Shown: positions 1 to 5,857 of the stretch, one piece after another
Numbering within the stretch: the stretch's first letter is position 1
How the letters are laid out: each line of letters opens with the position of its first letter
Source: an uncultured Megasphaera sp.
GTDB lineage: Bacteria; Bacillota; Negativicutes; Veillonellales; Megasphaeraceae
Length of the DNA: 6,847 nt
Assembly (NCBI GenBank): GCA_900548635.1
Contig: URLP01000098.1
Span: forward strand, 1-6,847
Direction: 5' to 3'
The notes under the pieces: generated by a model
What the model was told of the DNA's origin: nothing
Database searches by the model: none
The model's input: the letters and a program-made list of their open reading frames with translations, nothing else
Translations under genes and position numbers: made by a program

Positions 1-2310
1 GGATTCGCGCGGGCGCCCCACGTGGGCGCCCCTACGCATCGCCATGTACAGTTTTTCTGCTGTCATGGGCAGGTCGCGCAACCAGACGCCGGTGGCGTTG
101 TAGATGGCGTGGGCGATGGCCGGGGCCGGCGAGTCGATGACCAGTTCGCCGATGGATTTGGCGCCGAAGGGGCCGTTCGGTTCATAGCTGGGGATGAATT
201 CGACGTTCACCTGGCCGATGTCCTGACGCGTAGGCATGCGGTACTGCATGAAGGAGTTGTTCTGCAGGTGGCCGCTCGGCGTGTACTGGATATTTTCTGT
301 CAGGGCCATGCCGATGGCCTGGACGAGGCCGCCTTCGGTCTGGACTTTAGCCAGGGCTGGGTTGATGACGGTGCCGCAGTCGACGACAGCGTCGTACTGG
401 ACGAGCTCGATCGTCCCCGTTTCGGAATCGACATCGACCGTGGCCGCGCCGGCCATGTACGGCGGCGGGCTCGTCTTGGTATAGCACGATTCCGTCGCTT
501 CCAGGGCCACGTCGTTCATGAACATGGCCTGGTTGCCCAAATCTTTCAGGCTGACGGACTTACCGCTCTTAAGGTCCGTCACAGCCTTGCCGTCGAATTC
601 CAGATTGTCGCCGTCTGCGACGTCCAGCATTTCTGCCGCCCGCGCCTTCATGCGCTTAATCAGGCTCTGGCAGGTCTTGACGACGGCATTGCCCGTGAGG
701 TACGTCGTCGACGAAGCGTAGGAGCCGCTGTCATAAGGCGACGTATCCGTATCGACGCCGTAGGTGACGATGTTATCGACCGGGCACATCAGGCATTCCG
801 CTGCAATCTGGGCAAGGATCGTATCGCAGCCCGTACCCATGTCGGTAGCGCCGATATTCAGGGAGTAGAAACCGTCGTCGTTGACCTTGATGGTCACGGA
901 CGCGACGTCGACATTGGTAATGGCCGAGCCCTGCATGGCCGCGGCCAGACCGACGGCGCGGATATGGCCGTTGGGCAGAATCTTACGCGGGCAGGCATCG
1001 TCCCAGCCGGACATTTCCACGACCCGTGCCAGACATTGGTCGAGGGTGCAGCTGAGGGCCGTTTCATTGAAATAGGCCGGCATGACCTGGCCTTCACGGA
1101 CGAGGTTCTTCAGGCGCAGGGCGACAGGGCTCATCTTGAGGGCCGCTGCCAGTTCGTTGATGGCCGTTTCCAGGGCGTAGAGGCCCTGCGTCGCGCCGTA
1201 GCCGCGGTAGGCGCCGGCGGCAATGGTATTCGTATAGACGCAGGTATAGCTGAAGCGGAAAGCGTCGGCTGCGTTGTAAAGGGGCAGGGATTTATGCCCT
1301 GAAAGGGTGACCGTCGTCGGCGTATGGTCGCCGTAAGAGCCGGCATTCCAGAGGGAATCAAGGGCAATCGCCTTGATATGGCCGGCCTTGTCGGCGCCGA
1401 TGACGACGCGGATCTGCGATTCGTGGCGCGGTGTCGAGACAGTCTGCGATTCTTCGCGGCTGTAGACCATATAGGCCGGCTTCCCCGTCAGCCAGGCAAT
1501 GTAGGCCGGATAGACCTCCATGACCGCCGTCTGCTTGGAGCCGAAGCCGCCGCCGATGCGCGGCTTGATGACGCGGATCTTGGACTTCGGGATTTCCAGG
1601 GCGTTGGAGACGATGCGGCGCACGTGGAAGGGGACCTGCGTCGAGCTGACGATGGTCAGGCGGCCGAAGGCGTCCTTATAGGCATAGGCCCGGAAGGTTT
1701 CCATGGCGCCCTGCTGGTTCTGGCGCGTATGATAGGTCCTGTCGATGACCACGTCCGACGCGGCCAGGAGGGCGTCGACGTCGCCGTGTTCTTCCGAGGC
1801 TTTCGAGACGAGGTTGCGCTTCGGGTCGCCGCCCGTATCGACGAGAGCTTTCCAGTCGTCTTCAGGATGGACGACGATCTCGCTGTCCAAGGCCTTGGTG
1901 AAATCGAGGAGCGGCTCCTGGACTTCGTATTCTACGCGCAGGACGCGCAGGGCCTTATCGACGGCTTCTTCCGTTTCCCCGGCGACGAGAGCCACGGGGT
2001 CGCCGACGTAGCGGATCTGTTTATCGAGGATGAGGCGGTCGTAAGGACTCAGTTCCGGATAGGTCTGGCCGGCAATGGTGAAGCGCGCCTTGGGCACGTC
2101 GTCGGCCGTGACGATGCAGACGATGCCCGGCACTTTTTCCGCCGCCGTCTTGGTGACCTTCTTGACGATGGCTCTGGCATGAGGGCTGCGCAGTGCCTTG
2201 ACGATGAGACAATCCTTGGGCATGATGTCTTCCGTATAGACCGGCTGGCCCGTGACCAGGGCCTGGGAGTCCTTCTTGGCGACAGGATGATTGATGGCTT
2301 TGAATTCCAT
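1..2310 (-). CDS. xdhA: Xanthine dehydrogenase family, molybdopterin-binding subunit (3' end open at the window edge)
   Basis: This is the large catalytic subunit of a molybdenum hydroxylase; in the family it binds the molybdopterin cofactor and hydroxylates purines such as hypoxanthine or xanthine in the cytoplasm. I read 770 codons without a stop. Visible landmarks are the N-terminal domain with VGDPVALVA (residues 102-110), QNQQGAMETF (197-206) with a conserved Glu, GGGFGSKQ (253-260), AYRGYGATQ (367-375), GATDMGTGCDT (487-497) and GPFGAKSIGEL (713-723), where the family's active-site Glu is E722. The family ends soon after LPMTAEKL, so the protein is essentially complete. The start is set by AAGGAGGT at 2320-2327, 9 nt upstream, and overlaps the stop of the 2Fe-2S gene by 1 nt (TAATG). 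Residues 759-770 are encoded by a palindromic repeat and no stop is reached. Substrate is not provable from sequence; xanthine or hypoxanthine is the best guess. Symbols follow the E. coli xdhABC scheme. Confidence 0.93.
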   Translation of the reverse strand, partial: MEFKAINHPVAKKDSQALVTGQPVYTEDIMPKDCLIVKALRSPHARAIVKKVTKTAAEKVPGIVCIVTADDVPKARFTIAGQTYPELSPYDRLILDKQIRYVGDPVALVAGETEEAVDKALRVLRVEYEVQEPLLDFTKALDSEIVVHPEDDWKALVDTGGDPKRNLVSKASEEHGDVDALLAASDVVIDRTYHTRQNQQGAMETFRAYAYKDAFGRLTIVSSTQVPFHVRRIVSNALEIPKSKIRVIKPRIGGGFGSKQTAVMEVYPAYIAWLTGKPAYMVYSREESQTVSTPRHESQIRVVIGADKAGHIKAIALDSLWNAGSYGDHTPTTVTLSGHKSLPLYNAADAFRFSYTCVYTNTIAAGAYRGYGATQGLYALETAINELAAALKMSPVALRLKNLVREGQVMPAYFNETALSCTLDQCLARVVEMSGWDDACPRKILPNGHIRAVGLAAAMQGSAITNVDVASVTIKVNDDGFYSLNIGATDMGTGCDTILAQIAAECLMCPVDNIVTYGVDTDTSPYDSGSYASSTTYLTGNAVVKTCQSLIKRMKARAAEMLDVADGDNLEFDGKAVTDLKSGKSVSLKDLGNQAMFMNDVALEATESCYTKTSPPPYMAGAATVDVDSETGTIELVQYDAVVDCGTVINPALAKVQTEGGLVQAIGMALTENIQYTPSGHLQNNSFMQYRMPTRQDIGQVNVEFIPSYEPNGPFGAKSIGELVIDSPAPAIAHAIYNATGVWLRDLPMTAEKLYMAMRRGAHVGRPRES
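6..36. repeat. GC-rich palindromic (REP-like) repeat overlapping the 3' end of xdhA
   Basis: Two copies of the self-complementary octamer GGGCGCCC (11-18 and 24-31) flank a 5-nt spacer, giving a perfect 8-bp stem. On the minus strand the unit starts GTAGGGGCG and ends CGCCCGCG. I recall short palindromes of this form as common dispersed intergenic elements in gut Firmicutes; that is memory, not a search. It lies inside the open reading frame of xdhA and could also act as a transcript-end hairpin. Confidence 0.6.
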
Positions 2311-2777
2311 TAGGCCCGTACCTCCTTCCCTTTCGCTTTGAAATAGGCCTTGATGGCCCGCATATGACTTATATAACCGGTGCAGCGGCAAAGATTCCCT
2401 GACAGGAATTCCTTGATTTCCCCTTCTGTCGGCGCATCCAGGCGACGCACCATGGCAAGGACGTTCATGACGAAGCCGGGATTGCAGAAGCCGCACTGGT
2501 CGGCGCCTTCGCGGCCCATATAGAAAGCGAATTCTTTCGCTTCATCCTGCAACCCTTCGAGGGTCGTCACGTGACGCCCGTCGACGCGGGCAGCCAGGAG
2601 GGCACAGGAAAGGAGGGGCACGTCGTCGACCCAGACCGTGCAGAGGCCGCAGTTCGTCGTTTCGCAGCCGCACTTAACGCTGTAGCAGCCCTGACGGCGC
2701 AGGAGATCGTAGAGCATCAGGCCCGGCTCGATGTCGGCCGTCGTCTTTTTACCGTTGAGCCAATAGGTAATCGTCAT
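2310..2777 (-). CDS. xdhC: Xanthine dehydrogenase family, [2Fe-2S] iron-sulfur subunit
   Basis: This 155-residue protein is the small electron-transfer subunit, carrying two [2Fe-2S] clusters that pass electrons from the molybdenum centre to FAD. The N-terminal plant-ferredoxin-like domain supplies C38, C43, C46 and C58 (GCETTNCGLCTV at 37-48, then C58 in LLSC). The C-terminal helical domain supplies C95 and C98 (CGFC) and C130 and C132 (CRC). Length and cysteine spacing are normal for the family. The wording CGCETTNCGLCTV and CGFCNPG, rather than the commoner GCGEGECGACTV and CGFCTPG, resembles clostridial members as I remember them. Its ATG overlaps the FAD-subunit stop by 4 nt (ATGA), and GGGAGGTG at 2785-2792 sits 7 nt upstream, so translation is probably coupled. 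In other species the name XdhC means a maturation chaperone; this is not that protein. Confidence 0.95.
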   Translation of the reverse strand: MTITYWLNGKKTTADIEPGLMLYDLLRRQGCYSVKCGCETTNCGLCTVWVDDVPLLSCALLAARVDGRHVTTLEGLQDEAKEFAFYMGREGADQCGFCNPGFVMNVLAMVRRLDAPTEGEIKEFLSGNLCRCTGYISHMRAIKAYFKAKGKEVRA

Positions 2778-3559
2778 TTTGCGTCACCTCCCAGGATTTT
2801 CGTCAGCACGCGGCGGCAGAGGACTTCTGCCATATCGCGGCGGTATGCTTCGGAAGCCCGCATATTGCTTTCGTATTTCATTGAGGCGGCGATTTTTTCC
2901 GCTGCCGCCACGGCACCCAGCTGCTGTACGTCGGCGAAAGGCAGTGTAACCACTTCCGCGCGAGCCGGACGGGCGCCGATGGCACAGCGCACGTTTTCGC
3001 CGTCCGTCGAAGCCGACACGGCGATAATCGGGAAATCCGTCGCATTCAGGCGCAGCGAGGCGTAGGCCGTCTGACAGGCCTTTTTCGGCACGATGAGATG
3101 GGTAACGATATCCTTGCCCGGACCGGTCTTACCGAACTCAGCGAGGCTAACGAGGCCGCCCTTATACAGTTCGACCTTAGCACCTAAAGCCAAAAAGAGC
3201 GTCCAGACATCGGAGAAGCCGAAACGGCCGCTGATGCTGCCGCCGAGGGGGGCCCTGTTACGGAACTGCGTGCCCACGATGTGGCGCAGGGCTTCCTTCA
3301 TGGCCCCCTGCGTAAAGGCTTCCAGGCTTTCACTTCCTTCGAGCTGGCTGAGCGTGACCATGGCGCCCAGGCGGAAGGCCTCCGCATCTTCTTCGATCTG
3401 ATCGAGGCCCAGGGCCGACAAATCGATGGCCTGGGCAATGCGCCGCTGCGGCGAAAGGCGGAGCCAGCAGCAGCCGCCGAGAATCACGGCCGACCGCTTC
3501 TGATTGAGCTCCCACGCCTCGTCCAGAGACGCCGCTTTCGTATACTGCGCAATATTCAT
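2774..3559 (-). CDS. xdhB: Xanthine dehydrogenase family, FAD-binding subunit
   Basis: This 261-residue protein is the medium subunit that binds FAD and hands electrons to NAD+ or another acceptor. FAD-contact motifs are visible: AVILGGCCWLRL (24-35), in the place of the usual AGGTDL-type loop, and IVGTQFRNRAPLGGSIS (94-110), matching the conserved (Q)xRNxxxxGGN/S stretch, followed by a Ser-Asp at 116-117. The C-terminal flavoprotein domain ends with YRRDMAEVLCRRVL (239-252). Length is normal for single-domain FAD subunits. It is the first gene of the operon: AAAGGAGGG at 3566-3574 lies 6 nt before the ATG, and an extended -10 promoter lies about 60 nt upstream. The gene order FAD, 2Fe-2S, Mo is that of coxMSL-type operons, but the large subunit resembles xanthine dehydrogenase more than CO dehydrogenase. 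Confidence 0.93.
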   Translation of the reverse strand: MNIAQYTKAASLDEAWELNQKRSAVILGGCCWLRLSPQRRIAQAIDLSALGLDQIEEDAEAFRLGAMVTLSQLEGSESLEAFTQGAMKEALRHIVGTQFRNRAPLGGSISGRFGFSDVWTLFLALGAKVELYKGGLVSLAEFGKTGPGKDIVTHLIVPKKACQTAYASLRLNATDFPIIAVSASTDGENVRCAIGARPARAEVVTLPFADVQQLGAVAAAEKIAASMKYESNMRASEAYRRDMAEVLCRRVLTKILGGDAK

Positions 3560-3617
3560 ATGAAACCCTCCTTTACAGGGGAGAAAAAGAAAATTTTATG
3601 CATAATCCATCAAGTAT

Positions 3618-3646
3618 ATTATAGCAGGAAAAAAGGACAGCCGCAA
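3618..3646 (-). promoter_or_regulatory. Extended -10 promoter of the xdhBCA operon
   Basis: On the minus strand TGCTATAAT occupies 3626-3618: a perfect -10 with the TGN extension. Seventeen nt upstream is TTGCGG (3646-3641), a 3/6 match to the -35 box, which lies inside the preceding terminator hairpin. Transcription would start near 3611, leaving a leader of about 50 nt ending in a strong ribosome binding site. I see no obvious purine-repressor operator. Confidence 0.7.
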
Positions 3647-3657
3647 AGCGACTGTCC
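3629..3657 (-). terminator. Intrinsic terminator after the broken surface-polysaccharide region
   Basis: Read on the minus strand, a 10-bp stem (GGACAGTCGC with GCGGCTGTCC, nine Watson-Crick pairs and one U-G pair) closes a UUU loop and is followed by six T. On the plus strand the wobble pair becomes a C-A mismatch and there is no T run, so it works leftward. It separates the pgaC remnant from the xdh operon. Confidence 0.85.
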
Positions 3658-4267
3658 GGACTGGCCCAGGTCGCCGCTTTATCCATATTGCGGAACAAAT
3701 GGGCCAGATGCGCCGCTGGCGCCAGTCCTTCCAGACATCGTAATGACGGCGCATGACTTCGACGCCGCCCTGGGCCCAGCGGCAGCGCTGTTTCCAGAGA
3801 CCCGAGAGAGATTCCGGCACGAGCATCCAGCAGAGCATATTCGTTTCATAGCGGACATCCCAGAATTTCGTTTCCAGGCGCCAGGTCATTTCGATGTCGT
3901 CGGTAATGGCCTTCGTATCCCAAAGGCCGGCGTGGACGACGGCACTGCGCCGCCAGGCAGCGACGACACCGGAGACGGTCATGACCTTGCCCATCAGGCG
4001 CTGGGCCCGTTTGATGAGACCGATGACGCTGGAGTATTCCGCCGTCTGGATCTTCGCCAGGAGGGTCGTCCGGTTGCGGACGCGGGGATTGCCCGTCACG
4101 GCGCCGACGCGGGGAAAGGTATTGAAATGCCAGACCGCCCATTCGACGGCGTGTTCATCGAGCATCGAATCGGCATCGAGGGTGACGATGATTTCGCCGT
4201 GGCTGATGGCCAGGACCAGGTTGAGGCCGTGGGCTTTGCCCATATTCTTTTGCAGATGGAGGTCGCG
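3644..4267 (-). pseudogene. pgaC: Truncated PgaC-type family 2 glycosyltransferase (poly-N-acetylglucosamine synthase-like)
   Basis: The intact family is a membrane-embedded processive transferase of roughly 400-450 residues that polymerises N-acetylglucosamine from UDP-GlcNAc. What remains is the second half of the catalytic domain. GKAHGLN starts near 4240, followed by TLDADS (DxD motif), VGAVTGNPRVRNRTTLL, IGLIKRAQR, TVSGVVAAWRR, TDDIEMTWR (catalytic Asp) and KQRCRWAQGG (the Q-x-x-R-W product-binding motif). The N-terminal membrane helices and first Asp motif are gone. After RQRRIWPI (ending at 3698) the frame loses family similarity. A short tail in another frame, NMDKAATWASPD (about 3650-3687), resembles the family's C-terminal (A)TWxSPD ending, so the C-terminal helices have been cut out. 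The longest ATG frame (4243-3596, 215 codons) reads through the terminator, which a real gene would not do. Upstream it is joined in frame to dehydrogenase sequence. The symbol names the family only. Confidence 0.75.
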
Positions 4268-4630
4268 CAGGTCCTGGGGCAGCTTTTCCGGGTCGACCCA
4301 GGGGCGACGACGGCTAAATCGACTTCATATTTCAATAAGTCCCGGGCAATCTGGAAGGCCTTGGAAGTAACCCGAGCGGCGCGCTTCGTAGATGAAATAG
4401 TACGGGTCGACACCGATGCAGTGGCCGCCGACGAGGCCCGGCGTGAAGTGCAGCATCGTTTCCTTTACGGCTTCGTCGCCGGTTTCTTTCGTCGGGTCGA
4501 TACCGCGCTGGTAAGTCGCCAGTTTCGCTTTATTGATATCAAAGCCGATGGTCCGTACTTTCTTGGCAAAAGCCAGGGCCAGGGGCAGTCCGACATAGCC
4601 CAGACCGACGACGGCCAGTGCCCTGCCGTT
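4268..4630 (-). pseudogene. Collapsed UDP-N-acetylhexosamine 6-dehydrogenase (WbpO/TviB type)
   Basis: Intact relatives of about 430 residues oxidise a UDP-HexNAc to the uronic acid for capsule or exopolysaccharide. Here about 120 codons remain in three blocks. First (4621-4442) is the NAD-binding Rossmann start: ALAVVGLGYVGLPLALAF, then GFDINKAKL and a GIDPTKET stretch. Second (4441-4370) is the active-site loop PGLVGGHCIGVDPYY with the catalytic Cys codon at 4418-4420, fused in frame to the first block. Third (4365-4268) is the C-terminal UDP-binding domain SKAFQIARDLLKYEVDLAVV, then PWVDPEKL in a different frame. The HCIGVDPYY wording points to HexNAc dehydrogenases rather than UDP-glucose dehydrogenase (GSCFPKD). 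From family memory about 190 residues are missing between blocks 1 and 2 and about 60 between 2 and 3. There is no start codon of its own; it is fused to the porin remnant. It cannot make an active enzyme as read. Confidence 0.78.
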
Positions 4631-5586
4631 CGTCGCCCCAGAGCGTATTCCCTTTATCGCCGGTCGTCAGTTCGCGCAGGCGGTAGTATTCCAGGGTCAG
4701 GACCAGGTTGGGCAGGAGCGTATGGTGATAGGTCGCGCCGAGGCCGCGGAAACCGTCCATATAGTCGGCCAGGCCCGTCATCGTGTGCAGGACGTACGTG
4801 CCTTGCGGCTGGTAGTAATAGCGCAGGTCGAACTCGTTGGAGCCCGGTTCCCAGCTCTGGATGTTGCCCCAGACGGCTTTGGCTACAAAGCCGTTGTGCC
4901 GTAATCGCCGCATTGCCGAGCATGCCGCGGACGTAAAGGCGCTTATCGTTGAAGACGTCATCTTTTTCACCGTGATCATGGCCGAGGAAATGCTTCGTAC
5001 TCTCGATCATGCCAAAGGCATGCCAGTTGTCGTTGATGCGGCCTTCCAGGAAGAGGCGGCTGCGCAGTTCGCTGTCGCGCCAGTTCCAGCGCGGATTGCC
5101 GCTGTGCTTGACATAGTCATAGCGGATTTCGCCGCTAATCTTGTATTTCCGTTCTTCGTCCTTCTTTTCATCCGTCGCTTCCGACGACGGCGAAAGGTCC
5201 GTGAGCAGCGTCGGGTCCGTAATCATGCCCTTGTTCTGCAGGTCCTTGTAGAGCTCGCTGCGCAGGGCCAGCGTTTCCCGATAACCCGGACGGCGGACGT
5301 CCTGCGTGCCGTCGATCCGTCCCTGGGCGTCCATGCCCAGGCGGCTCATGGCCTGCAGGGTCAGGTTCGTCATTTCATCCCGTGTGAAATGACTGCCCGC
5401 CACATTGCGGCAGCCTGCCGGCAGCTGGACCAGGCCGATATCGACGAGGTGCTGCATATTCTGACAGGCCCTTTGGGAAACACTCGCCGTCGCCGGTAAC
5501 GTTCCATTATTCACTTGTGCGGCTGCAGGCAAACAAAAAAGAAAAGCCATGACGTTCACCGCCGCAAGGATCCTTGGTATTCGCAT
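4629..5586 (-). pseudogene. Frameshifted, truncated OmpM-like outer-membrane porin with SLH-like N-terminus
   Basis: Family proteins in Negativicutes tether the outer membrane to peptidoglycan through an SLH domain and form a beta-barrel pore. I start at the ATG at 5586 (MRIPRIL), which gives a clean signal peptide: Arg-rich start, hydrophobic core, AAA before Gln24. The in-frame ATG at 5601 has no ribosome site. Residues about 40-80 (MQHLVDIGLVQLPAG, then HFTRDEMTNLTLQAM) look SLH-like. A charged linker near 130-150 follows, then barrel-like strands from KYKISGEIRYDY onward. After GNAAITA (codon ending 4897) the frame shifts by +1 and barrel sequence resumes at 4892 (GFVAKAVWGNIQSW, then NEFDLRYYYQPQG and LVLTLEYYRLREL). 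The gene stops making sense at LWGDE (4629), where dehydrogenase sequence begins; the usual C-terminal aromatic strand and a stop codon are missing. As read, translation continues out of frame to 4654. A substrate-specific barrel other than OmpM is possible. Confidence 0.72.
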
Positions 5587-5668
5587 GGTAACCACTTCCA
5601 TCTAACATTATACGTATTGTGCATACTTATAAGTAATCATTTTCCTTTACTTTTTATGATACTATTAT

Positions 5669-5697
5669 AATATAAATTTAATATATTTATAATTCAA
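5669..5697 (-). promoter_or_regulatory. Candidate promoter of the porin gene
   Basis: On the minus strand TTGAAT (5697-5692) and TATATT (5674-5669) are 17 nt apart, giving a leader of about 75 nt to the ATG at 5586. A second candidate is a perfect TATAAT at 5612-5607 with a poor -35; it would leave only about 14 nt of leader to 5586, and would put the transcript start almost on the 5601 ATG. Such boxes arise easily in AT-rich DNA. Confidence 0.35.
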
Positions 5698-5733
5698 AGT
5701 AATCGTATAATAATATTTTATATAACATAGAAC

Positions 5734-5750
5734 CAAATGTTAAACATTTG
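5734..5750. promoter_or_regulatory. Perfect 17-nt palindrome, candidate operator
   Basis: CAAATGTT-A-AACATTTG is a perfect 8+1+8 inverted repeat, lying between the tatD terminator and the candidate porin promoter, about 150 nt upstream of the porin ATG. Its size and symmetry suit a dimeric transcription factor. I cannot assign a regulator; it does not match the Fur, FNR, CRP or LexA consensus as I know them. Confidence 0.4.
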
Positions 5751-5789
5751 CGTCTCTTCCTTAAAAATATTCGGAAATGTAAATTTTAT

Positions 5790-5837
5790 AAAAAAGCCGC
5801 ACTGCAAAAAAAGTGTACACTTCATGCAGTGCGGCTT
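5790..5837 (-). terminator. Intrinsic terminator of tatD
   Basis: Starting 20 nt after the tatD stop codon, a perfect 13-bp stem (AAGCCGCACTGCA at 5794-5806 with its complement at 5825-5837) encloses an 18-nt loop and runs on the minus strand into a T tract (5795-5790) and more AT-rich DNA. The loop contains the 12-bp palindrome AAGTGTACACTT. There is no T run on the plus strand. Confidence 0.85.
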
Positions 5838-5857
5838 ATATAATGTGAGTTTTTGTC

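Larger units (their letters stand above)
5602..5789. other. AT-rich intergenic region upstream of the porin remnant
   Basis: This stretch is strikingly AT-rich compared with the GC-rich coding DNA on both sides. It contains no believable gene; the only long frame across it (5737-5958, plus strand) is antisense to tatD at its end. It holds candidate porin promoters and the 17-nt palindrome listed separately. Confidence 0.7.

Noticed and set aside
22..1302. A 426-codon plus-strand open frame
   Set aside because: It is antisense to the molybdopterin subunit, whose minus-strand translation carries family motifs throughout. Long antisense frames are expected with this GC-rich codon use.
1324..2313. 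A 329-codon plus-strand open frame
   Set aside because: It lies antisense to the same large-subunit gene, is rich in Asp, Arg and Gly, and has no recognisable motif.
3560..3585. Hairpin hiding the xdhB ribosome binding site (CCCCT against AGGAGGG)
   Set aside because: Only 4-5 pairs can form, which is too weak to claim a regulatory switch.
3281..4936. A 551-codon plus-strand open frame, the longest complete ATG-to-stop frame in the window
   Set aside because: It is antisense across xdhB, the terminator and promoter, and the broken genes. The minus strand has clear homology there and this frame has none.
5599..5601. Upstream ATG of the porin frame (MEVVTMRIPRIL)
   Set aside because: It has no ribosome binding site, and the ATG at 5586 gives a better signal peptide start.
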